In this document: piece after piece, positions 24,885 to 34,676 of the stretch
Position numbering within the stretch: the first letter of the stretch is position 1
Layout of the letters: every line of letters starts with the position of its first letter
Source of the DNA: Brachionus rotundiformis
Taxonomy: Eukaryota; Rotifera; Eurotatoria; Ploima; Brachionidae
Assembly (NCBI GenBank): GCA_016802295.1
Contig: JAESIW010000122.1
Coordinates: 343,600 to 407,599 of the forward strand
Direction of reading: 5' to 3'
Length of the DNA stretch: 64,000 nucleotides
Position numbers and translations under genes: made by a program
The notes under the pieces: model-generated
The model's input: the letters and a program-made list of their open reading frames with translations, nothing else
Told to the model about the DNA's origin: nothing
Databases searched by the model: none

Positions 24885-26615
24885 CTAAACCACGCATAAT
24901 ATTTAATTTAATAAATTCAAGTTTGAGTTTAAGTCCCATGAACAAATTAAAAGAAATAAAAAGAAAAAAAAACACAATTATTTATAAAAATTTGTCTTTA
25001 AAAGATCATTTAATAAATCATAAAATTTAAAGCAAGCTAAGTTTAATTCTATTTTTAATTTGATTTTGGCCACAATAAATTTAATTGAATCAACTAGACC
25101 ATGATTTTCTTCGATAAATAATTGATCGATTATTGCTAGAGAAGTCTTCAAACTGTAGTCCATTACATCAATTTAGTTGTTTTCTCCACATTATTTAGTT
25201 GTTTGTAAAAGGAGGTATTTTTCTGATCAAAATTTTTTTAGTACAATATTATACTTTCAAATAAAAACAAAATGCTCAATTATTAACTAAATTCGTAATA
25301 ACAGGTGGTCAAAAATGGTTGTCCAAAAATTCATATAGGATAAAAATGATAATGCTATAGATTGCTTTTTTCTGTCTAGTTAACAAGAAGATATGATTAA
25401 AAAAACAAAAAAGACCATTTATGTTTTAATTGAATAACTTTTGGTCTAAGAAAGGTTTCATTTTCAAATTTTGTACACGTATATGATTGATTCTGAACGT
25501 TAACATCTTAATGCAATAGGAATTTTATTTTAAATATTAATATTGAGCCTATTTTAAGCTTTAGTGCTTGTTTTCTTCAAGTTAAAATTTTCTGAGAGAA
25601 CAAGGAGAGTTTAAAAATCAAAGTATTTAGTTTGGAAGCTTAGGGTTTGATATAAATTTGGAAAAATTGACTCTGGTGCATTTTGCAGAGATTTTGCACA
25701 TCATTAGTAGACTTAAACTTTTAATACAGCCTGTTAAATATTGACATGATATCAACTAGATCTGAACTACTGTTAGATAAATTAAACGAGTGGACCACCA
25801 GCAACTATTAGAATATTTAAATGACTACCTGACAAACACTCCTGCTCCAAACAAAAAGTTCAACAATTTATTTGAAAATTTTAGAAAAACTTTTATCTAG
25901 TAAATCGTATAACCTATATTTTACCAATCAACTTTATACTTCTTACTCTCAATTCATTAAATTTATATTGTTTTATCCTGCTATAATCATTTTGGTGCTC
26001 TGGTATATACATAAAGTTTTTCATTTTTAATATTTAATCCAATATTTTAAACGTTAGGCTAAAAAGAAGGACTATGATCCACTCTGACTGGCCTGAGGTT
26101 TTCCTCAAAAAATATTTAAATAAATAAAAAATACAACCTGTTGCACTATTTGGCATGTGCAAAATTAGTAAAGTTTTGTACCAAATTTAACAAAACCTGA
26201 GAATCTTCCAGACAAAAGTCATTTCAAATATACAAAAGATCATTGACGAATGTCCGAATTTAAATATTTTCTCTTTACAGAAAGCAAAATCAGTTATTTT
26301 TAATACTTGACCTGTTTAAAATTGTTCAGATAATATTTTGATTTATTTTTAATTAGTTTAAAAAAAAATTTCCGAAATTTTTAATCAATCAAAAGGCAAA
26401 ATAAAATTTATTATTTTTTAATTAGATTAATAAAACAAAACTAAAAGCTAGACAAAAACGAAGTTGTGTGATTATTTCTAAAAAATATTTTGTATCTTTT
26501 TGAAATATATAATAAACAAAATAGGACCAGAATTAATTATTTTCAATGAGCAAATAGCCACACTCAATATACTTAAATTTTCAAACTTTATTTTATCTAA
26601 TAATATATTTTATCA

Positions 26616-26655
26616 CTCAAAACCCGGAGGGTTCTTTTGGACCCTTGAGTTGACT
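26616..26655. repeat. Weak piggyBac-like terminal patch
   Basis: ACCCGGAGGGTTCTTTTGGA followed by CCC resembles the inner part of the MITE left end at 48498-48520 (ACCCGGCGGGTTTTTTAGAC then CC) and also follows CACT. No TTAA or opposite end was found, so it may be a fragment or chance. Confidence 0.3.
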
Positions 26656-27634
26656 TATCTTTTTAATTTTTATTCCATGATAATAGGCATATTTTGCAAT
26701 AAAAATAAATTAATTTTAATATTTTTTGATTCTAATTATTAGATTGCAAAAAAAATTAATTCGTAAAAGATTATCTTTCCTAAATTTTAAGGCTATATTT
26801 TATTTTATTCGTAAGTGATAAAAAAATATTTTAATCTTTCATCAAAATTAATTAATTTAGATTATAAAGCCACTTTAAGGTTTTTATTCTATTCTACTTG
26901 ATTAATATTTCTTGTTGCTATTGGAATTCTTAAACTTTAAGAATTAATTATTTTATAATAGGTACGAATTGTTGGATGCTTGGAGCTTGAATACCAATTG
27001 TTTTTTTTTTAAATATTAAACTTGAAATTCCTAACTATTCAATTGTAATAAAATTTTTTGCTCAAACAAATTTTAAAATGTAAAGATAAAAAAGTTTATA
27101 CCCAATATCGATTTCAAATTTATTTAAAAAAATTGCCATATATTGCTTTGTAGATAATTTGAATATAAAACTTGTTCAAGATTCTTTATTCTCAGCTCAG
27201 TAAAATGAGCCTTTTTATTTTTGAATGTATTTAAAATGTGCACAATTTTTACTCAAACTTATTATCTATTGGTATAACTGACTCAAATAAAATATATTGC
27301 ATTGTATTTTTACCATAAAGATAATAATTAATAAGTAAATTGATATCAATAATAGTTTAAAAAAATAAATTTAGGTTTGGAGCAATAATTACATATTTTG
27401 TTATCATTTATAGTAATATATCATAAATGCTAATTTTAAATCTTTTAATAAATATTTAAAAATAATTTTTTTTTTTAAATTAATTAAAAGTGTTAATTGT
27501 AATTTATCTCAAGGACAAATTAAAACGCATATGAAATAATAAATGCAAATAAATTAAAAAAATTATTTTATTTTTTAATTTAATTAAGTTCTGCTAATGT
27601 TCTTGTAAAAACAAGAGAACAAAATAAAAGAAAA

Positions 27635-28390
27635 ATGATGTACAACAAGTCGACCAACTACCAATTTAACAATTGGTACATAGAGACTAACAAGGGTCGT
27701 ATAATGGCAAGCCAAGGTGAACAAAGAGAAAGATATGAGAATGAGATAAGACTGCCGCATTTGCCAGACATGCTTTTTGCTGACAATTATCTTAGACTAA
27801 CTCACAAAGACGGCTTTGGCATCGAATTCAACGCTTTGGACGCACTCAAATTGGTAGATCCATCGGCTGACCTGATCAAGGTGTCAGTGGCCAAAGAATG
27901 GCAGGAGTCAAGAACCGAATGTGAGTTCATCGACAAACTAGTTCACCCTTTTGACTGGACATTTACCACTAATTACAAGGGCTCGTTTATCGGGGACAAA
28001 ACTCTCGCCGTTTCTACCACCTCCGACAGAATTAACATGGAAAAGCTAAAAATACCCGAGACTATTTCCTTCTTTGACGAAGTGTCCCTATTCGATGACG
28101 AGCTCAGTGACCACGGCATTTCGTGTTTAAATGTAAAAATACGCGTCATGCCGACCAGTTTTTACATCCTCCAAAGATTTTTCCTAAGAGTTGACAACGT
28201 GGTCATTCGCTGCTACGATACCAGGCTCTACCACGAAGTCCAGAACAATTTTCTAATCAGGGAATACACTGAGCGTGAAAGTCTGGTCAAAGACCTGGAC
28301 GTAACACCTAAAACTTTGAGCAATGTAAACGAGTTATCCACCATGCTTGAGCTCAAAAGTACCATTATAGATAAACTTCAATTTCCCTAA
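27635..28390 (+). CDS. TIPRL: TIP41-like protein (TIPRL), PP2A-family phosphatase regulator
   Basis: Single-exon ORF of 251 residues covering the whole TIP41 domain. Diagnostic stretches are GFGIEFNALDALKLV (about 61-75), KEWQESRTE (87-95), HPFDWTFTTNYKGSF (103-117), FFDEVSLFDDELSDHG (145-160), VKIRVMPTSFYILQRFFLRVD and RLYHEVQ. TIPRL binds catalytic subunits of PP2A, PP4 and PP6 and modulates TOR and DNA-damage signalling in cytoplasm and nucleus. Length is close to the human protein (272). Two possible starts, M1 and M2; a later Met at residue 24 (MASQGEQ) would still keep the domain. The ACSF2-like gene follows on the same strand about 200 bp downstream. Confidence 0.95.
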   Translation: MMYNKSTNYQFNNWYIETNKGRIMASQGEQRERYENEIRLPHLPDMLFADNYLRLTHKDGFGIEFNALDALKLVDPSADLIKVSVAKEWQESRTECEFIDKLVHPFDWTFTTNYKGSFIGDKTLAVSTTSDRINMEKLKIPETISFFDEVSLFDDELSDHGISCLNVKIRVMPTSFYILQRFFLRVDNVVIRCYDTRLYHEVQNNFLIREYTERESLVKDLDVTPKTLSNVNELSTMLELKSTIIDKLQFP

Positions 28391-28588
28391 ATTTTAAATT
28401 AGTAAAAAAATATTTATTTATTAATTATGTAATTTTATTTTAATTGATTTAAACAAAAATAATAATAATAATAAAAAAATTTTAATTATTGTGGTAGTCT
28501 TTTTTTATTCTCTAACTAAAAATAGATTGTTCTAATTAAAGTATTTAAAATCTGGATAATTTGTGTATTTTATTTTTAAAAATTTGGA

Positions 28589-30665
28589 ATGCTTCTTAAA
28601 AATTTTAGACCAAATTTATTGCTTTATCAAACAAGGTCCATATCAAAAAAGTATGCAGAGACTTTAGAGGCCACTCTTAGTTCGATCCATCGGGAAGAGC
28701 TTGAGAACACATTGCCAAATATAATTCAGCCAGCTCACGAAAAAATAAGCTACAGAGTCACGGACAACAAAGGACTGCACTTGCTCTATGAGACATTTGG
28801 CAATCGGATAGACCTATTGGCCAAAGTGAAGCCTAATCAAGAATGCTTCATATTTCCATTCAATCATCGGAGACTAACTTTTTTGGAATTGAAGCAAAGA
28901 GTTGATGAATTTGCGCAAAATTTGCTCAATCTTGGCTTCCAAAAGGGAGACCGTTTGGCAATTATGCTGCCCGACATACCAGAGATAAACGTTTCTATTC
29001 TGGCATGTGCATCTATTGGGGTTATAGTTGTCCTAATGAACCCAGCTTATCAGCTGGTAGAGTTGGAATACATGCTCAAAAAGACCAAGGCTAAGGGCTT
29101 AATAATGATGGAGAGTGTTAAAAATTTTCGTCATTACCAAATACTGTCCCATATTTGTCCAGAGTTGAAAAATTCCATCAAAGGGGGCCTCATATCCAAA
29201 GCATTGCCTGATCTTAGACATGTTATTATGGTCAATTTAAATGGAAAGTATGAATCTCATGTGGACACAAGATTTAAAGGAACTTGGTCTTATGGCGAAT
29301 TGGACAAATTTAATTTATCACATTTGCCTAAACCAGAGGTAGAACCAGAAGATCCATTTGTGCTTCTATTTACAGTAAATACCATTTAAAAATTTTATAG
29401 CATTGAAATAAATATATTTTTAATTAAAATTAAATAAATAATAATTGACAGAAAAAATTACATTTAAATTTTAAGAGTGGGACAACAGGTGTGCCCAAAG
29501 CCGCAGCAGTGAGCCAATTTTCGCTACAAAACACGGTAAATCTCGGCTCAGCAGTTCACGGTTCGTTCACATCTACCCGCATTTTATGCTCACCAGTGCC
29601 AATTTTCCATAGTAATAAAATATTATTTTAAGAATTTTTTATCTATGATGATTTTTAGCTTTTGGTCTTGTCTTGGGATGCATATCGCCATTAATATTGG
29701 CAAATAAGGTTGTGTTGCCAAATTATGTAAATGATACCCTGTCAACTATAAAATCCATTCAAAAAGAAAAATGCACAGCATTGAATGGTGCACCATTTAT
29801 CTACTCTGACTTGATATCTAATCCAAAACGCCATGACCATGACTTATCTTCACTAGAAATCGCTCTAATTGGCGCCTCTAGTTCGCACAGCAAGTTCATC
29901 CAATTGATAAAGAATGAGCTTAAACTAAAAAGCGTAATTATTGGCTATGGGATGACCGAGACGGCCAGTGCTGGTACAATGACCAAAGTATCGGATGTCA
30001 ATGAAAGTGAAAAGCATGCATATGAATCCATAGGTGTTCCTTTTCCATTTACTGAATGCAAAGTTGTGAACCCAAGTACGGGTCGAGTTGTTCCACATGA
30101 CACTGATGGCGAGCTGTACATGCGAGGCTACCACATTATGAAGTGCTATTGGGATGAGCCGCAGCGGACTTCAGAAGTCAAGGATAAAAATGGATGGTTG
30201 AAGACAGGTGACATAGTTTCAATGGACAAAGATGGCTATTTGTACTTTAAGTCAAGAGCAAGAGAATTGGTAGTTAAAAATGGAATAAATATTTATCCAG
30301 TATATAAAAATAATTCTTATCTTTAAAAATTTTATTAATTATGTCTTAAGGCTGATATTGAGCGATTTTTGATAATGCATGACTCCATAGCTAATGTATA
30401 TGTGTTTGGATATCCGGATGAGTTCACTGGTGAAGAGTTGTGCGCATGGATCAAGCTAAAAGATGATGTGGACAATGTGGGCGCTAATGATATATTGGAA
30501 TATTGTAAGGATAAGATAGCAGTGTTCAAGATTCCAAAATATATAAAGTTTGTTGACAAATTTCCCATAAATGTGACAGGTAAAGTACAGAAGAGTGAAA
30601 TGAGAACTCAAATGTTACATGATTTGCACAACATGCCTGTTGAAAATCTTTGGAAAATTAATTAA
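28589..30665 (+). CDS. ACSF2: Acyl-CoA synthetase, ACSF2-like, probably mitochondrial
   Basis: Exons 28589-29374, 29476-29611, 29659-30299 and 30351-30665 join in phase (introns 101, 47, 51 bp), giving 625 residues. The adenylate-forming P-loop SGTTGVPK opens exon 2. Later signatures of the AMP-binding family: YGMTETAS, GELYMRGYHIMKCYWD, GWLKTGDIVSMDKDGY and the C-terminal NVTGKVQKSEMR with the catalytic Lys. The N-terminus (MLLKNFRPNLLLYQTRS) is basic and amphipathic, like a mitochondrial presequence. ACSF2 activates medium-chain fatty acids to CoA thioesters; human ACSF2 is 615 residues, a good length match. Intron 1 interrupts the protein exactly in front of the P-loop, so an intron-blind reading would lose the ATP site. 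Confidence 0.9.
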
Positions 30666-31050
30666 TTCAATGAATAAATAAATAAATAAATTTTTTTAGT
30701 AAAATAATCTTTAAATTTTATAATTATAAAATTAATGTTGGTTCTTTAGGTTTCTAACCTCATCTGTAAAGTAAGAAGCAAAACTATTTTACAAAAGCAC
30801 CATATCCCCTGCAACTCATTAACCAAATTAAGCCATTTTATTCCAATGCTGTTACAGTCTTTCTGAAGATATTCTTATCATATTTTTAAAAAATGGACTT
30901 TTTTTTTCCGGATAAATATAATGTCGTTTAAAAAATAATTGTCTCAACAAATTTTTAATTTATTATATTTTATAAACTAAATAATTTAAAATTTTGAAAT
31001 AAAAATTTATTTTTAAGTCACCAAAAATTAAAAAAAAAACTGAAACATAT
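30666..31050. other. Intergenic
   Basis: AT-rich spacer of 385 bp between the ACSF2-like stop and the first repeat copy. Nothing recognised. Confidence 0.6.
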
Positions 31051-31815
31051 ATTTTGCATTGGTCACCTGGCGAAAAAAGGGGAGAGAGAGAGGTTTAAAT
31101 TAGTTAAATTGGTCAAATTAGCTAAATTAGTTAAAAGGGTATAAAAAGGATGTTATTTTTAAAAAATTCATTTCATTTTTAAATTAAAAAAAATTTTCAA
31201 AAATATTTTTTATTGAAAAAAGAATGGAATCAAAAGCACTAGTCACCGTAACTCTGCCGATCCGCAGGTCCCAAGCCCTGATGAAAAAAGAGGAGGGTGG
31301 TGGCAGCCACATGCATCGTATGTGCATGTAGTCTTTCACGTAGTCTGCAGAAGAGCTGTATGGCGGGTACATAGGCCTACGGGTCTTTGTCCAAGTCTTG
31401 TCGTATGAGGGCGCCGCTGGCTTCGACCATCTCCCAGTATAGAATCCGAAAGGAGCGAGAATCTGCTGTACAACTGACCCTCTGCAGACAGTACGTAACT
31501 TTGGAAGCCTTAAGTTAAGACTTTATCTCAATTGAAAGAGAGAAGTCGCTTGGTTTGTGGTTCCAAGCTAGTCTAAATAGTTGCCGAGTTCGCAGCCAAT
31601 TTAAGTAAGTGCTCGGATGAGTGGCGCTGTTTATGATGAACGTCCCACTGGCTTTTTAGGGAAAGGTTGGCCGTCATAACTCTGCCAAAGCCGGTCCCAA
31701 GCCCGGTTGCAACAAAGAGGAGGGTGACAAGGCAAATTTTTTTTTATTTTTTTTTTAACTTAGATTGACAATTTGGTCCCACCAAAGATGAAGTTGGCAA
31801 ATTTAAAAGTTATTA
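31051..31815 (+). repeat. Dispersed hairpin repeat, copy A (left arm flanking enolase)
   Basis: Repeat body 31051-31728, with an extra ~87 bp shared only with copy B up to 31815. The 3' body end is GAGGAGGGTGAC, as in the other long copies. Near the start (31242-31296) and at the end (31670-31728) lie two related blocks, TAACTCTGCC...GGTCCCAAGCCC...GAGGAGGGTG, about 428 bp apart, so the element carries a terminal direct repeat of its own beginning. Hairpins: 31307-31331 (9-bp stem with one mismatch in this copy), 31519-31547 (GACTT...AAGTC) and 31548-31568 (GCTTGG...CCAAGC). No long ORF. 5' starts differ between copies. Confidence 0.9.
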
Positions 31816-32138
31816 GCAATACAATTAGCAAAAGCAATAATCATAAAATTAAATTGCTTATTAATTTCTAAATTCATATATTTTTTTTACTTGCTTATTG
31901 AGCTTTTTAATTTTAAATTTTGTCCGATTCTTTACCTCCTAGCAACATGATTTTTATTCTTGATAAATTTTATACAAATACTTTTAATATGATATTCAAA
32001 TTGGAACTATTATTTATTTTGTTTAATTTTATTTTCATTCAAAATGTATCTTTTATTAATATTTCATGTTTTATTATTATTTTATCTTTTAAAAAAAGCT
32101 AAATTTAAAATAATTTCTTTATCGTATTCAATTCGCAT

Positions 32139-32180
32139 AACACTCGCTTGATAACGCTAAGTTATAATTCTACGAGTGTT
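32139..32180. promoter_or_regulatory. Nested inverted repeat upstream of enolase
   Basis: Outer arms AACACTCG and CGAGTGTT (perfect 8 bp) enclose inner arms ATAAC and GTTAT (perfect 5 bp). It lies about 285 bp before the enolase ATG. Could be a binding site for a dimeric factor or the relic of a small transposon; function unproven. Confidence 0.4.
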
Positions 32181-32394
32181 TAGCAATTTATTCTCAAAGA
32201 GTTTGGAGGGCATTTGGCTTTGGCATATTTCTAAAATGCCTAGAACAAACAGCACTTAATTAAGGCAAAATAAAATTCTACCAGAATCATCCAATCTAAT
32301 CATGAACTAAACATTTTTCATAAAATTAAAATAATTTAACAAAGCGCTTTTTATTATTATTATTTTTTCTTTTTAGCGTTCTTTTTTCTTGGTT

Positions 32395-32402
32395 TATAAA
32401 TA
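32395..32402 (+). promoter_or_regulatory. TATA-like box before enolase
   Basis: TATAAATA about 65 bp upstream of the enolase ATG. Position suits a core promoter with a short 5' UTR, but the surroundings are AT-rich, so chance occurrence is possible. Confidence 0.35.
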
Positions 32403-32465
32403 AAATAAAAAAGCTCAGCTAAATTTTTTATTCATTTTAAAAGAAAATTTTTTTGTTGGAAAAAA

Positions 32466-33773
32466 ATGTCTATTAAGCGTATCCACGCCCGAGCCATTTA
32501 TGACAGTCGTGGCAATCCGACTGTCGAAGTAGACCTATTCACAGACAATGGTCTATTTCGAGCGGGTGTTCCAAGCGGTGCATCCACCGGTATCCACGAG
32601 GCTTTGGAGCTCCGGGACAACATCAAGGCCGAGTACATGGGCAAAGGAGTCAACCAGGCAGTCAAAAATGTCAATGAAGTGATCGCTCCGGCATTGCTGG
32701 CTCAAAATTTCCAAGTAACCGAGCAGCAAAAAATTGATGAGTTCATGCTTGCCTTAGATGGCACCAAGAACAAATCTAAACTAGGAGCCAACGCTATCTT
32801 GGGTGTTTCTATTGCTGTTTGCAAAGCAGGAGCTTCTCATCTTGGAATCCCACTTTACAGACACATTGCCAACTTGGCCGGCCACAAGGACATTATCATG
32901 CCTGTGCCAGCATTTAATGTAATCAATGGCGGATCTCACGCCGGCAACAAGTTAGCCATGCAGGAGTTCATGCTTTTGCCAACTGGTGCGTCTAGCTTCC
33001 ATGAGGCCATGAGAATAGGATCAGAAATTTACCACAATTTGAAGAGTGTTATCAAGTCAAAGTATGGTATGGATGCTTGTAATGTAGGCGATGAGGGAGG
33101 CTTTGCGCCAAACATTCAAGATAACATGGAGGGATTGGAGCTTTTAAAAGTTGCCATCGAAAAGGCTGGATATACTGGAAAGGTCAAAATTGGCATGGAC
33201 GTCGCTGCTAGCGAGTTTTATGAAAATGGAAAATACAATTTAGATTTTAAATCAAAAGAACCAAATCCAGCATTGACTGTAAGTGCTGACAAATTGGCTC
33301 AAATTTACACTGACATGACAACCAATTATCCAGTAGTTTCGATTGAGGATGCGTTTGACCAGGATGATTGGGATGCATGGAGCAAGTACCATGCCAATAC
33401 AAACATTCAGTTAGTTGGTGATGATTTGACCGTGACCAATACTGACCGTATCAAAACAGCAATTGAGAAAAAGGCCTGCAATTGCTTGTTGCTAAAGGTG
33501 AATCAAATTGGTTCGGTTACCGAGTCAATAAACTCATGTAAGCTGGCCCAGTCGAATGGATGGGGTGTTATGGTGAGTCACAGAAGCGGTGAAACCGAGG
33601 ACTCGTTTATTGCCGATTTGGTTGTTGGCTTGGGAACTGGCCAAATTAAGACTGGTGCTCCGTGCAGGTCTGAACGCTTGGCCAAGTACAATCAGTTGCT
33701 TAGAATTGAAGAGGAATTGGGCTCAAGTGCCAAATTTGCTGGTGAAAATTTTAGAAGACCTTTAAATTATTAA
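32466..33773 (+). CDS. ENO: Enolase (phosphopyruvate hydratase)
   Basis: Single-exon ORF of 435 residues, full length for animal enolase (434). Converts 2-phosphoglycerate to phosphoenolpyruvate in glycolysis, as a cytosolic Mg2+-dependent dimer. Visible: IHARAIYDSRGNPTVEVDLF at the N-terminus, the SGASTGIHEALELRD loop, the AFNVINGGSHAGNKLAMQEF strand, the catalytic GDEGGFAPNI (Glu of the acid pair), the metal ligands in VSIEDAFDQDDWDAW and LVGDDLTVTN, the signature LLLKVNQIGSVTES with catalytic Lys, and SHRSGETED. Codon usage is clearly GC-richer than the flanks, as expected for a highly expressed gene. The gene lies between two inverted copies of a dispersed repeat. Absence of introns is notable here since most neighbours have them; there is no poly-A tract or target duplication to suggest retroposition. 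Confidence 0.98.
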   Translation: MSIKRIHARAIYDSRGNPTVEVDLFTDNGLFRAGVPSGASTGIHEALELRDNIKAEYMGKGVNQAVKNVNEVIAPALLAQNFQVTEQQKIDEFMLALDGTKNKSKLGANAILGVSIAVCKAGASHLGIPLYRHIANLAGHKDIIMPVPAFNVINGGSHAGNKLAMQEFMLLPTGASSFHEAMRIGSEIYHNLKSVIKSKYGMDACNVGDEGGFAPNIQDNMEGLELLKVAIEKAGYTGKVKIGMDVAASEFYENGKYNLDFKSKEPNPALTVSADKLAQIYTDMTTNYPVVSIEDAFDQDDWDAWSKYHANTNIQLVGDDLTVTNTDRIKTAIEKKACNCLLLKVNQIGSVTESINSCKLAQSNGWGVMVSHRSGETEDSFIADLVVGLGTGQIKTGAPCRSERLAKYNQLLRIEEELGSSAKFAGENFRRPLNY

Positions 33774-33977
33774 ATGTTGCGTATCTCATTGTCTTTTTAA
33801 AATTAGATTTTAGTCAATAGATCAAACAAAAAAGCTCAAGATTTATTTTATTAGTTTTTAAATAAAATTTGCATCCAAATTAAAAATATTCTTTTAAATT
33901 ATTTAATTTTTAAAAAAAAATAAGATTAAAAAGTTATAATTGTATCAAAATGGTTCTAATATAAAAGTCCATATTGG

Positions 33978-34676
33978 ATAACTTTTAAATTTGCCAACTT
34001 CATCTTTGGTGGGACCAAATTGTCAATCTAAGTTAAAAAAAATTTGCCTTGTCACCCTCCTCTTTGTTGCAACCGGGCTTGGGACCGGCTTTGGCAGAGT
34101 TATGACGGCCAACCTTTCCCTAAGAAGCCAGTGGGACGTTCATCATAAACAGCGCCACTCATCCGAGCACTTACTTAAATTGGCTGCGAACTCGGCAACT
34201 ATTTAGACTAGCTTGGAACCACAAACCAAGCGACTTAAAAGTCTTAACTTAAGGCTTCCAAAGTTACGTACTGTCTGCAGAGGGTCAGTTGTACAGCAGA
34301 TTCTCGCTCCTTTCGGATTCTATACTGGGAGATGGTCGAAGCCAGCGGCGCCCTCATACGACAAGACTTGGACAAAGACCCGTAGGCCTATGTACCCGCC
34401 ATACAGCTCTTCTGCAGACTACGTGAAAGACCACACACACATACGATGCATGTGGCTGCCACCACCCTCCTCTTTTTTCATCAGGGCTTGGGACCTGCGG
34501 ATCGGCAGAGTTATGGTGACTGGTGCTTTTAATCCATTTTTTTAAATAAAAATCTTTTTGAAAATTTTTTAAATTTAAAAATGAAATGAATTTTTGAAAA
34601 TAACATCCTTTTTATACCCTTTTGACTAATTTAAACCTCTCTGGGTTACCTGTAAATTCGTCCACTCCCCTTTTTT
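33978..34676 (-). repeat. Dispersed hairpin repeat, copy B (right arm flanking enolase)
   Basis: Reverse-oriented copy: body about 34051-34676, and the additional shared block 33978-34050 (TTTGCCAACTTCATCTTTGG and following) matches only copy A. Together A and B form inverted arms of roughly 700 bp around a 2.16-kb centre containing enolase. This copy has a deletion at the variable hairpin, leaving GACTTTTAAGTC (minus-strand sense), which still pairs. Its 34431-34455 hairpin uses G-U wobbles instead of Watson-Crick pairs at two positions compared with copy D. The 110-codon ORF at 34213-34545 runs antisense to the element and is probably not a gene. Confidence 0.9.

Larger units (their letters stand above)
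18031..27634. other. Long gene-poor interval
   Basis: About 9.6 kb with no ORF that looks coding; short ORFs (18326-18541, 20813-20998, 24978-25163, 26500-26742) are AT-driven. Contents: palindromic AT/GC patches near 18240-18320 upstream of the cadherin gene, a purine tract at 19380-19410, a (GTT)n run near 24050-24076, a slightly GC-richer patch at 24240-24560, one copy of a ~45-bp dispersed repeat at 24832-24884 and a weak piggyBac-like patch at 26616-26655. It may hold regulatory DNA of the cadherin gene, but no site can be named with confidence. Confidence 0.55.
31816..32465. other. Upstream region of enolase
   Basis: 650 bp between the left repeat arm and the enolase start. It contains an AT-rich ORF (31920-32102) that I regard as noise, an inverted-repeat hairpin at 32139-32180 and a TATA-like box at 32395-32402. 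Confidence 0.55.

Noticed and set aside
31242..31296. CTGATGA in the repeat as the core of a hammerhead ribozyme (retrozyme idea)
   Set aside because: The second internal copy of the block has CCCGG instead, no stem II/GAAA core follows at the right spacing, and the GGATGAGTGGCG...CGAAC patch near 31618 does not fold into the required three stems. Infernal with hammerhead models would decide.
32466..33773. Enolase as a processed retrocopy because it lacks introns
   Set aside because: Frame and all active-site motifs are intact, a TATA-like box lies upstream, and there is no poly-A tail or target duplication; several other genes here (TIPRL, HYPK, POP5) also lack introns.
34213..34545. 110-codon ORF in repeat copy B
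   Set aside because: Antisense to the element's probable direction and not open in the other copies over its length.
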